Assembly: GCF_001679665.1 (NCBI RefSeq)
Contig: NZ_CP013244.1
Span: forward strand, 2,302,980-2,366,979
Length of the DNA stretch: 64,000 nucleotides
Direction: 5' to 3'
Source of the DNA: Candidatus Viadribacter manganicus
GTDB taxonomy: Bacteria; Pseudomonadota; Alphaproteobacteria; Caulobacterales; Aquidulcibacteraceae
Shown: piece after piece, positions 28,631 to 37,061 of the stretch
Position numbering within the stretch: position 1 is the first letter of the stretch
Layout of the letters: every line of letters begins with the position of its first letter
Notes under the pieces: model-generated
The model's input: only the letters and a program-made list of their open reading frames with translations
Database searches by the model: none
Told to the model about the DNA's origin: nothing
Program-made: the position numbers and the translations under genes

Positions 28631-30301
28631 CTAATTGCGCGCCAACGCCCAGCGGATGCGGTTTGGCGGGCTGAGGCCGTGACCCATCGGATCGGCTTCG
28701 CCGGAGAGCGTGATCTGATGGCTCTCGCGCGGAGACTTGCCGCCCCAATAGATGGAAGGCTCGATCGCTATGTTGGGTGCGTCAGTGCGCAAGCGCCAAC
28801 GTTGTCCGCCCGGCGTTTCAAGCAACGCGGTTTGATGTTCGGCTAGCCGTACGCGCACGCTCGGGTGCAAGTGGAAGCGTAGGACATACGGGATGTCCTT
28901 TTTGGGGTTCGGCGATTTCAGCCTCATCGGCCGGATGAGTTCGTCGATGCCGCGCAGGTTTTTGCCATCGTGGTCGACGAAGATATAACGCCGGTGCCAG
29001 AGGCCAAATTTTTCTTTGTAACCGTCGTGGCGGCCTTGAACGGTGATGCCGCTTTCGTCGGAAGAGCGGCGTACTTCGTCGAGCTGCGGGCCGCTGAGAC
29101 GCGCGCCGCCGCGGCGTTCATCGAGATTAGCCGAGAGCGCATCCGCAAGCACGAGCGTCGAATGTGCGTTGGTGGCGCGGGCGGCCATGCGTGCGGCGGG
29201 TGAGAGCTCGCGCGTTGCGCCAATATTGACGATGAGGCGCTCGGTTTCGCTTGAAAGCTCAAAGGCGAGTGCGCTGGCGTGGGCGCGATCGGCGTAGTTC
29301 AGTGGCGGCGCCGTCCCAACATCGAACAGCGCGCGCATCGTGCCGACATCGAGGCGCTGAAAGCCGGTGTGGTTGGCGAATTGGAACGGGCGTACGTCGC
29401 CGCCGACGCGCGCGAGCACTGCGTCGATGGTCGCGGGCGAACTTTCCGAGCCGCCTTGAAAGCAACCAAGTCCGCCATCGCCGAGGCGGCACATCCGCAG
29501 CATGTTGGCGAGCTTCGGCAGGGTGTCGCTCAGGATTTGGGGCGGATCGCTCAGCGCATCGCGTGCGGTGGTGAGATCGCAGAGCGCCTCGGCCAAGGCT
29601 TCAGGTGAGCGCGAGAGGTGGCCGCCGTCGGGGTAGAATTGTTTGGCGCAAGCTTCGATGAGCATCTCTTCGCCCTGCTCGGCGAAGCGCTCTCCTTCAG
29701 GAAAATCGGCGGCGCCTGCGAGAACGAGGGCAGCGCCAGCTTTGATCGAACCTAGGTGCCGTTCGCTCAATTCGCTTTGAGCCATCAGCAGCAGGCGTGC
29801 TTGGCGGGCGGAGGAGCGGAGTAGAGACGCACGTTGTTCCGGCGCGCCTTGTTCGAAGGCAGGGCGGCCCCAGCAGAGCCAGGCGAACAAGCGCTCGGCA
29901 GTAATTTCTGGATCCCAGGCGAGATCGTCCCATTCGCCGTGCTCCTTCACCCACGCGTCAATGAGTTGCGCGATGAAGCTGTGCGCCGAGGGACCGACGG
30001 CGGCGAGATCCACGAGCCACGAGAATGAATGCAGCCGGGCTGTGAAGTGCCGCGAGGGATGCGACGGGAGCCACGGAAAAAGGTGCTCGCCCTGGAGACG
30101 CTCAGCGCCGATGCGCCAGACGCCGCGGCCGATTTCACGCCCGCGTTCGGTATCGCCCACGCGCGGATCGTTGCCCCAGCGTGCGATGCGATCGGGCGCG
30201 GCGTCGCCGAGCCGCATGCGGTGGAATGGATTCGCGCGCCAATGATCGTTCGCCGCGACCGGCCGCGTTTGCCGGTTGGTGGGGGAGACCGGCGCGTTCA
30301 T
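28631..30301 (-). CDS. Heparinase II/III family protein
   Basis: A 556-residue protein with an N-terminal helical toroid and a C-terminal beta-sandwich of the heparinase II/III family. Examples are LFPWLPSHPSRHFTARLHSFSWLVDL early on, and GRHDGYKEKFGLWHRRYIFVDHDGKNLRGIDEL in the lyase C-terminal part. Family members cleave uronate-containing polysaccharides, but many alphaproteobacterial copies in this rsmB/rpe neighbourhood have no defined substrate. No signal peptide is visible, so the site of action is uncertain. It lies 6 bp downstream of rpe. Confidence 0.85.
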   Translation of the reverse strand: MNAPVSPTNRQTRPVAANDHWRANPFHRMRLGDAAPDRIARWGNDPRVGDTERGREIGRGVWRIGAERLQGEHLFPWLPSHPSRHFTARLHSFSWLVDLAAVGPSAHSFIAQLIDAWVKEHGEWDDLAWDPEITAERLFAWLCWGRPAFEQGAPEQRASLLRSSARQARLLLMAQSELSERHLGSIKAGAALVLAGAADFPEGERFAEQGEEMLIEACAKQFYPDGGHLSRSPEALAEALCDLTTARDALSDPPQILSDTLPKLANMLRMCRLGDGGLGCFQGGSESSPATIDAVLARVGGDVRPFQFANHTGFQRLDVGTMRALFDVGTAPPLNYADRAHASALAFELSSETERLIVNIGATRELSPAARMAARATNAHSTLVLADALSANLDERRGGARLSGPQLDEVRRSSDESGITVQGRHDGYKEKFGLWHRRYIFVDHDGKNLRGIDELIRPMRLKSPNPKKDIPYVLRFHLHPSVRVRLAEHQTALLETPGGQRWRLRTDAPNIAIEPSIYWGGKSPRESHQITLSGEADPMGHGLSPPNRIRWALARN

Positions 30302-30307
30302 CTCAGC

Positions 30308-30970
30308 TCACGCGGCGGCTCTTAAGCGCTTGATGTTGTCGGCGTAGGCGTCAGCGTCGCCGCCATAAACGGCGGTTCCGGCGACAAGCGCGGTTGCGCC
30401 GGCGGCGATGACACGCGGGGCGGTCTTGGCGTTCACGCCGCCATCGACCTCGAGAATGATGTCGCGACCGGTTACATCAATCTTCTTGCGAAGCTTTTCG
30501 ATCTTCGGCAGCGCCGTCTCAATAAAGCTCTGGCCGCCGAAACCTGGATTGACGCTCATCACCAAGGCAAGATCGATGAGATCAATGACCGGGTCGATCG
30601 CTTCAACCGGTGTGCCGGGATTGAGCGAGACGCCTGCTTTCGCGCCGGTGGCTCTAATCGCCTGCAGCGTGCGGTGAAGGTGCGGGCCAGCTTCCGGGTG
30701 GACGGTGATGATGTCGGCGCCGGCATCGCGGAAGGCTTGGATGAAAGGATCGACCGGTGCGATCATGAGGTGCACGTCGAACGGCAGCTTTGAGTGCGGA
30801 CGGATCGACTTGATCACCGTCGGTCCGATCGAGATGTTCGGAACGAAATGACCATCCATGACATCGATATGGATCATGTCGGCGCCGGCTTGCTCAGCAG
30901 CGCGCACTTCCTCGCCAAGTTTCGAGAAATCCGCAGCCAGTATCGAAGGTGCAATGAGCGTCCGCGTCAT
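30308..30970 (-). CDS. rpe: Ribulose-phosphate 3-epimerase
   Basis: A 220-residue TIM-barrel enzyme that interconverts ribulose-5-phosphate and xylulose-5-phosphate. It has [15 protein letters not shown] at the N-terminus, the metal and catalytic blocks [12 protein letters not shown] and [18 protein letters not shown], and [10 protein letters not shown] at the C-terminus. All are intact. The frame is open upstream to 31075, but similarity begins at [11 protein letters not shown]. It sits between rsmB and the heparinase-like gene on the same strand. Confidence 0.97.
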   Translation of the reverse strand: MTRTLIAPSILAADFSKLGEEVRAAEQAGADMIHIDVMDGHFVPNISIGPTVIKSIRPHSKLPFDVHLMIAPVDPFIQAFRDAGADIITVHPEAGPHLHRTLQAIRATGAKAGVSLNPGTPVEAIDPVIDLIDLALVMSVNPGFGGQSFIETALPKIEKLRKKIDVTGRDIILEVDGGVNAKTAPRVIAAGATALVAGTAVYGGDADAYADNIKRLRAAA

Positions 30971-31017
30971 GCTCTGTCGTACCCCGCGCGGGGGAGGCGG
31001 CGCAAGGCGAGGCGGAA

Positions 31018-32274
31018 CTAGCTGCGCAGCAATCGGGCTGCGTAGAAGCCATCGAGGCCGCCGATCTCTGGCCAATGGCCGGGATGCGTGCGCATATCGC
31101 CATCGGCGGTGATGAATTCGGAGGGAATCTCGTTGGTAAGCGCTTGGCGCCGCCAGCTCTTACGCAGCGCTTCCGCAACGACGCCGGGTCCCTCTTCCGG
31201 TTCAAGAGAGCACACGGCGTATATGAGCGGTGCGCCGGGCTTTAGGAGCTCTGCCGCTGACTCGATGAGCTGAGCTTGCAAATCGGCGAGCGCGCGCACG
31301 TCGGTTGGGCGGCGCAACCAGGCGACGTCGGGGTGGCGCCGCAGCGTGCCGGTGGAGGTGCACGGTGCGTCGAGCAGGAGGGCGTCAAAGGGCTCCGCCT
31401 TGAACGTGAGCGCATCGGCGCAGACGACATCCGCTTGCAGTTTGGTGCGGACCAAATTTTCGCGCAGGCGCTTCAAGCGCGCTTCGGATTTATCGACGGC
31501 AGTCACGTGCGCGCCGGCGGCGGCGAGTTGCAATGTTTTGCCGCCGGGTGCGGCGCAAAGATCGAGCACGCGCTTGCCGCGCACGTCGCCGAGAAGTTTT
31601 GCCGGGAGCGCTGCGGCGGCGTCCTGCACCCACCAAGCGCCATCATTGAATCCGGCGAGGCTGTCGATCGGCGCGTGTTCGGTGAGGCGTACACTGCCAG
31701 TCGGCGTTACCGTGCCGAAGAGGCGCTCGGCCCATTCAGCGGGATCGCCCTTCACGGTGAGATCGAGCGGCGGTTCGTTCAGTAGCGCATTGGCGATTTG
31801 TGGCGCAGCATCGCCGTAGGTCGCGCGCCAGCGCGTGTAGAGCCATTGAGGCAGATCGGCGCCGGGCGGCAAGCCGTCCAAAATCTGCGGGCCATCATTG
31901 GCGACTTTGCGGAGCACCGCGTTCATCAGCTTTGCAAAGCCGCGCGCTTCGCGCATCTGGTTGGCGGTTTCGACGGTCTCGCCGACGGCTGCGTGCGCGG
32001 GCGTGCCTAACACGAGCAATTGCGCTGCGCCTAAATGCAGCAATGCGCGTGCGTGTTCGGCGCTATCGGGCAGGGGACGGGCGAGGAATTCTGAAACGAC
32101 GGCGCTGATGCCGCCGAGACGGCGCAGACCCGCAGTGGTGAGCGCGCGCGCAAAGGCGCGGTCACGGCCAGCCAGCGCATTGAAACTCGGTGTTTCGCCG
32201 AGCGCATCTTCCAATGCACGGCCGCGTTCCATCACGGCGACGAGGAGATCGGTTGCTGCGCGGCGGGCGGTCAA
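31018..32274 (-). CDS. rsmB: 16S rRNA (cytosine-967-C5)-methyltransferase
   Basis: A 418-residue RsmB-type enzyme. The N-terminal NusB-like domain (about 1-140) is followed by a Rossmann methyltransferase with the SAM motif [11 protein letters not shown], the motif IV cysteine in [15 protein letters not shown] and the motif VI catalytic cysteine in [11 protein letters not shown]. It methylates C967 of 16S rRNA using SAM. Its start overlaps the stop of the upstream DUF3108 gene (ATGA), so the two are coupled. Confidence 0.95.
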   Translation of the reverse strand: MTARRAATDLLVAVMERGRALEDALGETPSFNALAGRDRAFARALTTAGLRRLGGISAVVSEFLARPLPDSAEHARALLHLGAAQLLVLGTPAHAAVGETVETANQMREARGFAKLMNAVLRKVANDGPQILDGLPPGADLPQWLYTRWRATYGDAAPQIANALLNEPPLDLTVKGDPAEWAERLFGTVTPTGSVRLTEHAPIDSLAGFNDGAWWVQDAAAALPAKLLGDVRGKRVLDLCAAPGGKTLQLAAAGAHVTAVDKSEARLKRLRENLVRTKLQADVVCADALTFKAEPFDALLLDAPCTSTGTLRRHPDVAWLRRPTDVRALADLQAQLIESAAELLKPGAPLIYAVCSLEPEEGPGVVAEALRKSWRRQALTNEIPSEFITADGDMRTHPGHWPEIGGLDGFYAARLLRS

Positions 32275-33071
32275 GGTGGCGTGGGTGTATCGGACGTGTA
32301 CTGCACGTCAACGCGCGCCCGGCGGAAGCTGGCGAGCCGGATTGTCGCGCCGCCCGCCGAAAGCGGCGTCGAGATGCGTACCGGCGGCGCAAACGTCGTG
32401 TCGGGCATCAGCGCGAACCAGACTTGGCCTTCTGGGATGCGCCGGCGGCCTTGGTCACGCGGATTGAAGCCGCTGATGGCGATGTAGCTCAGCGAGCACT
32501 TTAAGACTTCGCCTTCGAAGCCGCCGCCATCGTAGGCGTCGATATCGCCGCCGCCCAATTGCAGGAGGTAGTGAAAGCGGCCGTCGAACGTGGGGTAGGT
32601 CCCTTCGCAGCGGCGCGAGCGGCCGACATCGATCGACATAGCGACGATACTGGACAGCGGATCGCGCGAGGCGCGGCGCTGTTCTTCCGTCGCGGCTGGG
32701 TCACCCCAAGTCCGGTACTCGGGTTCGATCTGCGAGGTGATCGCACCGACCCCATCGGCCTGCATGCTGATGGTGCGGCGCTTGCCGCTATAGCGATGAT
32801 CGAGATCGTAACGCTGCCAGCGTGGAGTGCCGGCGCTGATGATGCCGGCGGCGCTGGCGTCGATGTCGGTGCGCTCGAACAAGTTGAGAATGCCGCGCGA
32901 GGCTACGGTTGCGGAAATGTCGTAGCTTTCGTCGGTGACATCGGCGTCCACGGTGACGCCGCCGACAGGCACGAAACCAAGCCCAAATCCATCATAGGTG
33001 AGCGCAAAGCGATCCGCCGATGCGGGCGTCGAAATCAGCATGAGGGCGGCAAAGATTATGAACGCGCGCAT
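32271..33071 (-). CDS. DUF3108 domain exported protein
   Basis: A 266-residue protein with a cleavable signal peptide (MRAFIIFAALMLISTPASA) and a DUF3108-type body: an early YDGFGLGFVPVGGVTVDADV strand pair, a repetitive beta-rich middle with YDLDHRYSGKRRTI, and a C-terminal GQVWFALMPDTTFAPPVRIS segment. The family is predicted periplasmic with no assigned function. It is translationally coupled to rsmB downstream. A strong terminator upstream (33142-33170) separates it from the previous gene, so this unit has its own promoter. Confidence 0.8.
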   Translation of the reverse strand: MRAFIIFAALMLISTPASADRFALTYDGFGLGFVPVGGVTVDADVTDESYDISATVASRGILNLFERTDIDASAAGIISAGTPRWQRYDLDHRYSGKRRTISMQADGVGAITSQIEPEYRTWGDPAATEEQRRASRDPLSSIVAMSIDVGRSRRCEGTYPTFDGRFHYLLQLGGGDIDAYDGGGFEGEVLKCSLSYIAISGFNPRDQGRRRIPEGQVWFALMPDTTFAPPVRISTPLSAGGATIRLASFRRARVDVQYTSDTPTPP

Positions 33072-33141
33072 AGCGACAAGTGTAGGCGGCGTAGGCGCTG
33101 CAGCAAGTCTCGAGAGCGGCTGTGCTGCTTGGCGCGCAGCA

Positions 33142-33170
33142 AAAAGGGGAGCCAGCGTGGCTCCCCTTTT
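33142..33170 (-). terminator. Strong bidirectional intrinsic terminator
   Basis: AAAAGGGGAGCCA (33142-33154) and TGGCTCCCCTTTT (33158-33170) form a perfect 13-bp stem with a 3-base loop. A/T runs on both sides allow termination on either strand. On the minus strand it lies 23 bp beyond the stop of the metallo-beta-lactamase-like gene. Confidence 0.92.
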
Positions 33171-33193
33171 CGAGGTCGTCGATCCTGGCTGCG

Positions 33194-34153
33194 TTAAAGC
33201 GGACGGACGTTGATTTCCATGTTGTCGAGTGGAAGTTCGACCAGCGTGCCGACGCGGCCCGAGACGACGTCGCTGAAGCCAGCGGCGCGCGCTTCGGAGA
33301 TCTGCACTTGCGCTTCGACTTGGTTGCCGGCGCCGGTTAACACGACGAGGCCCGCATTGGAGTCGCGCGCTTGAGCTGCAACTTCCGCCGGCGTCATGCT
33401 GGACTGCTGATGCAGATGCGACAGCGATTGGCTGTGCGCGCCTTGCAGAACGACGTCGGCGTTCGCAGCGGCTTCGGCGCCAACCATGCGTCCATCGCCG
33501 CCAACGACTATTGAGCGGCCTCGATAATCGAAGCGATAGCCAACCCGACCCGTGAACGCGTCTTCTTGAGTTGTGAAGGCCGAGACTGTGAGGCCGTCAC
33601 CTTCGAATACGATCACCGAGCGGCCCGGCTCAGGCGAGGGTCCCCAGGCCTGGAGGCCGCGCGTTGCGCCATCCATGCCGGCTGCTTGGTTCAGGCCGTC
33701 GACCGTGCGTTGCGTGTCGGCTGGGCCGTAGACAGGAAGCAATGCGTCATCACGCCCTTGCGTGGCTTGGCCATACATCGCGCTGAGGTCGGACATTTGC
33801 TGCATGCCGGAGCTGGTCAGCAGCACCGCTTGCAGGCGCGCCATCGGCACGCCGCGTTGAACGAGTGAAGAGGCTGCGCCCGAACCGGCGTCGACCACGA
33901 AAAGGCGCCCGCCCGCAACGACCGCGAGGCAAGGTTGTTGGGCGCCATTTTCGCTGCCGCCGCAAACGATTGCGCGCAGGGCCGTGGAATCGAACAGGTC
34001 TTCGTTCGCGGTCGCTTGTTGCTCAGCGTACGCAGCGTATGCGCGCGCGATCGCTTCTTGGCCTTCGGGCGTTTGCGAGCCCAACACCCATCCACCCCAA
34101 AACAGGCCTGACAGCGTCACGAAGACGACAGAGGATTTGCCGATGGCGTTCAT
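33194..34153 (-). CDS. Metallo-beta-lactamase-fold protein with a degenerate metal site
   Basis: A 319-residue protein with an N-terminal membrane or signal segment (about 6-26, KSSVVFVTLSGLFWGGWVLG). The body resembles the MBL hydrolase fold: LFVVDAGSGAASSLVQRGV, then VLLTSSGMQQMSDLSAMYGQA, then YRFDYRGRSIVVGGDG. The second block aligns with the usual LTHxHxDHxxGL motif. The His/Asp ligands are replaced there by Ser114, Gly116, Gln118 and Gln119, so metal binding and hydrolysis are unlikely. It may be a structural or regulatory pseudoenzyme. The start is chosen before the hydrophobic segment; the frame is open to 34216. Confidence 0.7.
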   Translation of the reverse strand: MNAIGKSSVVFVTLSGLFWGGWVLGSQTPEGQEAIARAYAAYAEQQATANEDLFDSTALRAIVCGGSENGAQQPCLAVVAGGRLFVVDAGSGAASSLVQRGVPMARLQAVLLTSSGMQQMSDLSAMYGQATQGRDDALLPVYGPADTQRTVDGLNQAAGMDGATRGLQAWGPSPEPGRSVIVFEGDGLTVSAFTTQEDAFTGRVGYRFDYRGRSIVVGGDGRMVGAEAAANADVVLQGAHSQSLSHLHQQSSMTPAEVAAQARDSNAGLVVLTGAGNQVEAQVQISEARAAGFSDVVSGRVGTLVELPLDNMEINVRPL

Positions 34154-34337
34154 GGTACCGACCCCGAATCTCAAACAACGCGCTTCGACGGCGCGTTGAC
34201 GTTTAACCCCACTCAAGCGTTGCTACCCGACGCTATGATTCTAGCAAACTCAGTTAACACGAGGTTTCCACAGGTGCGTGCCGTGCTCTGGCCGAAACGA
34301 AAAACCGCGCCCAAATCAGCGTATTGGTTAACGCTCG

Positions 34338-35201
34338 ATGTCTGGCTTGGCTGCCCAAATGGTTAACGATGCAAAGCGCGTATTGGTGTTCGATTCCGGG
34401 GTTGGCGGGCTTTCGGTATTCGACGCCATCGCCGCAGCGCCGCACGCGTTCGAACTCGACTACGTCGCCGACAATGCGTGGCTGCCGTACGGCCTGAAAA
34501 CCGACGAGCAATTGCGTGCGCGTGTGCCGGCCCTGCTTTCGCGCGTGGTGGAGCAGTGGGCGCCGGAGGCGGTGGTTGTTGCCTGCAACACGGCGTCGAC
34601 GATCGCGCTCGAGCCGGTGCGGGCTGCTTTGAAAATACCTGTGGTTGGCGTCGTGCCGCCGATCAAACCCGCGGCGGCGATGACCCAGACTGGCGTCATC
34701 GGATTATTGGCGACCCCGGCCACGGTGCAGCGCGCCTATACGAGCGATCTCATCAGCCAGTTCGCCGCCGACAAAACGGTGATCCGCTTCGGTTCTGCGG
34801 GGCTGGTGCAGGCGGCTGAGCGCAAGTTGCGAGGCGAGGATCTAGGGACAGCTGAGATCACAGAGGCGATCCGGGGGCTTTTTTCGGCGCCGGGTGGTGA
34901 AAACATCGATGTTGTGGCGCTGGCCTGCACGCACTTCCCGTTGCTCGTGGAGGAACTCACCGCAGCGGCGCCGCGCGCCTGCCTCTGGATGGATTCCGGC
35001 GCGGCTATCGCGCGGCGTCTTGCGAGTGTGCTGGTGGCGCAGGAGGGACCAACGCGCGTGCACCGCGCGGCGTTCACGAATGGGCACGCCGCACATACAT
35101 CTCTGCGTGCATTCGAAGCGCGTGGGTTTGGTGATTTTTCACACATCGACGAAGCGCGCGATTTTCGCGCTGAAGCGCTGACCCGAGCGACGGCGGTTTA
35201 G
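34338..35201 (+). CDS. murI: Glutamate racemase
   Basis: A 287-residue racemase that makes D-glutamate for peptidoglycan. The two catalytic cysteines are in VVACNTASTIA and ALACTHFPLL. The N-terminal VLVFDSGVGGLSVFD phosphate/substrate block and WLPYGLKTDEQL are intact. An alternative in-frame start (MVNDAKRVLVF) lies seven codons downstream. Transcription is divergent from the degenerate MBL gene across a 184-bp region rich in GTTAAC sequences. Confidence 0.95.
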   Translation: MSGLAAQMVNDAKRVLVFDSGVGGLSVFDAIAAAPHAFELDYVADNAWLPYGLKTDEQLRARVPALLSRVVEQWAPEAVVVACNTASTIALEPVRAALKIPVVGVVPPIKPAAAMTQTGVIGLLATPATVQRAYTSDLISQFAADKTVIRFGSAGLVQAAERKLRGEDLGTAEITEAIRGLFSAPGGENIDVVALACTHFPLLVEELTAAAPRACLWMDSGAAIARRLASVLVAQEGPTRVHRAAFTNGHAAHTSLRAFEARGFGDFSHIDEARDFRAEALTRATAV

Positions 35202-35328
35202 ATGCCGTGCTTTTTGGGAAACGCTAAGCCAATGTAGGCTGCGTTCTCCAGCGCGCCGCATTGCGTGCGCGAAATCAGAGCGTAACGATCACGCTCAAGA
35301 ACATAAGAATTTCCTTGGGGAATAATTC

Positions 35329-36993
35329 ATGGTCAGCGCCTTTGGCGACACGCCCCTCGGGCTGACGTCGCAGATTTTGAATTTGGCGGCAGTGCTAACG
35401 CGTAAGCAGTTGAAAGTCCCGCGCTATCAGCGCCCATACACATGGTCTGAGCGCGAAGTCCGTGAGCTCATCCAAGATTTGTGGCGCGCTTACAAACGTG
35501 GCGCGACGTTCTACTTCATCGGTCAAATCGTGCTGGTGAAAAATCACGGAAAACTTGAAGTCTCCGATGGCCAGCAGCGTCTCGCAACACTGACGATGCT
35601 GCTCGCGTACGTGCGCGATCGCATTCCCGGCCGCGCTAAACAGTATCAAACCTTGATCATGGACGGGAATACGCCGCGTCTGCTTCTGCGCGAAGAAGAT
35701 CAGAACTTTTATCTCGGCTTCGTTCAGGAGCGGGGACATATGAGCGAGCTGGCGCGTCATGCGGAAATCGGCGTGGATTCGAAAGATTTGATCGCAAACG
35801 CGGCGCGCACGATCGAGTCCGAGATGAGCAAGATCACGGAAGATCGCGAGCTCGACGCGTTCATGTCCTATATCGCGCGCTCGTGCACGCTGAACGTCGT
35901 CGATGCCGACGAACGTGGCTGCGCGCAGACGGTGTTCAACACGCTGAACAAGCGTGGCTCGCCGCTTTCAGGCGCGGATATCATCAAGAGCGACTTGCTG
36001 GAAAACTCCGGCCTGTCGAACACCGAAGCCGACGCTGCGGCGCGCAAGTGGGAGCAGACCGAGGATCTGTTCGAGCGCGATAATTTCGCGCGGTTGCTTT
36101 ACATGATGCCGTTCCTGTTGACCGGCGAACCTTTGTTGTCGCCGGGCGATCTTGCTTCCTTCCGCACTGCCGTTGAGCGGGCAGGCGGGGTGCGGGCGTT
36201 CCTGTTTGAGCAATTGCCGCGCTATGCGCACGCGTTGCGCGCGATCTTTGCCGGCTCGATCGATGTTGGCCCGGCGAGTGAAGAAGTGAATCGCCGCGTT
36301 GCGCTTATGAAACAGGTCGAGCAATGGGATTGGGCGCCGTGCGCGATCGCGTTCCTGGCCGAGCATGCATCGGAGCCGGAGCGTGCGCGCCGTTTCTTCC
36401 AGGGTCTCGATCGCCTGACGTTTGCTTGCGAGTTGGCGGTGGTCGAAAATCGCGACCGCGAAGCGCGCTACGCCAACATCATCAAATACATCAGCGACGA
36501 TAAGATCCTGCACAATGGCGAAGGCAAGCAGCGCGCGCTATTGCTGACTGAAACCGAGCAGATGAAGTTCTTCGCGACGCTCAATCGTTCGCGCAAGCGC
36601 GACCGTCAGCGCCGCTTGTTGCTCATTCGAATGGAAGCGGCGATGCCGGGCGGCCGGATCGTATCGATGATGGATGACGCGACTGTTGAGCACGTGCTGC
36701 CGAAGAATGGTGGGCCGTGGTGGAACGAGCGTTTCCCGGATCCGGCGCTGCGCAACGAGCTGGCCAACCTACTCGGCAACCTCACGCTGCTGACCTACGA
36801 CCAGAATGCGGCCGCCGATAACAAGCCGTATTCGAAGAAGCGTAGTCTCTATTTCGATACCACCGCGGCGATCTACGCGCTCACCAAGGACCTTGGTCCC
36901 ATTGAAGAATGGACGCTTCAGGCCATCGAAGAGCGCCACGAACGGCTGGTTCGAATTCTCTGTGAAGACTGGGGTCTGGTGCGGGGCGGTTAA
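35329..36993 (+). CDS. DUF262/DUF1524 (GmrSD-type) protein
   Basis: A 554-residue protein. The N-terminal DUF262 domain has VPRYQRPYTWS (30-40) and the nucleotide-handling motif SDGQQRLATL (79-88). The C-terminal DUF1524 HNH nuclease-like part has ATVEHVLPKNGG (about 445-456) and NLLGNLTLLTYDQNAAADNKPY. The DUF262+DUF1524 fusion is the layout of GmrSD-type type IV restriction enzymes and related phage-defence proteins, which cleave modified DNA. No methylase, recombinase or other defence gene adjoins it; it sits alone between murI and a PLC-like gene. A defence role is inferred from the family. Confidence 0.85.
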   Translation: MVSAFGDTPLGLTSQILNLAAVLTRKQLKVPRYQRPYTWSEREVRELIQDLWRAYKRGATFYFIGQIVLVKNHGKLEVSDGQQRLATLTMLLAYVRDRIPGRAKQYQTLIMDGNTPRLLLREEDQNFYLGFVQERGHMSELARHAEIGVDSKDLIANAARTIESEMSKITEDRELDAFMSYIARSCTLNVVDADERGCAQTVFNTLNKRGSPLSGADIIKSDLLENSGLSNTEADAAARKWEQTEDLFERDNFARLLYMMPFLLTGEPLLSPGDLASFRTAVERAGGVRAFLFEQLPRYAHALRAIFAGSIDVGPASEEVNRRVALMKQVEQWDWAPCAIAFLAEHASEPERARRFFQGLDRLTFACELAVVENRDREARYANIIKYISDDKILHNGEGKQRALLLTETEQMKFFATLNRSRKRDRQRRLLLIRMEAAMPGGRIVSMMDDATVEHVLPKNGGPWWNERFPDPALRNELANLLGNLTLLTYDQNAAADNKPYSKKRSLYFDTTAAIYALTKDLGPIEEWTLQAIEERHERLVRILCEDWGLVRGG

Positions 36994-37037
36994 CCCCTCG
37001 CTAACCAAACCGGCCCGAAATCTTAACCTCGCGTTTA
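36990..37037 (+). promoter_or_regulatory. Two CtrA-like boxes ahead of the PLC/DUF4332 gene
   Basis: TTAA-N7-CTAA at 36990-37004 and TTAA-N7-TTTA at 37023-37037 resemble the CtrA consensus TTAA-N7-TTAA of Caulobacterales. They lie 25-70 bp before the ATG at 37062; the first overlaps the stop of the DUF262 gene. CtrA is the master cell-cycle regulator of this order. This is pattern matching only. Confidence 0.4.
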
Positions 37038-37061
37038 GTCCTGGGGCGAGGTCGGGAAGTC

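Noticed and set aside
34217..34337. GTTAAC sequences before murI as CtrA boxes or an origin
   Set aside because: The TTAA half-sites are not spaced by seven bases from a second half-site, and no dnaA, parAB or DnaA-box cluster is nearby.
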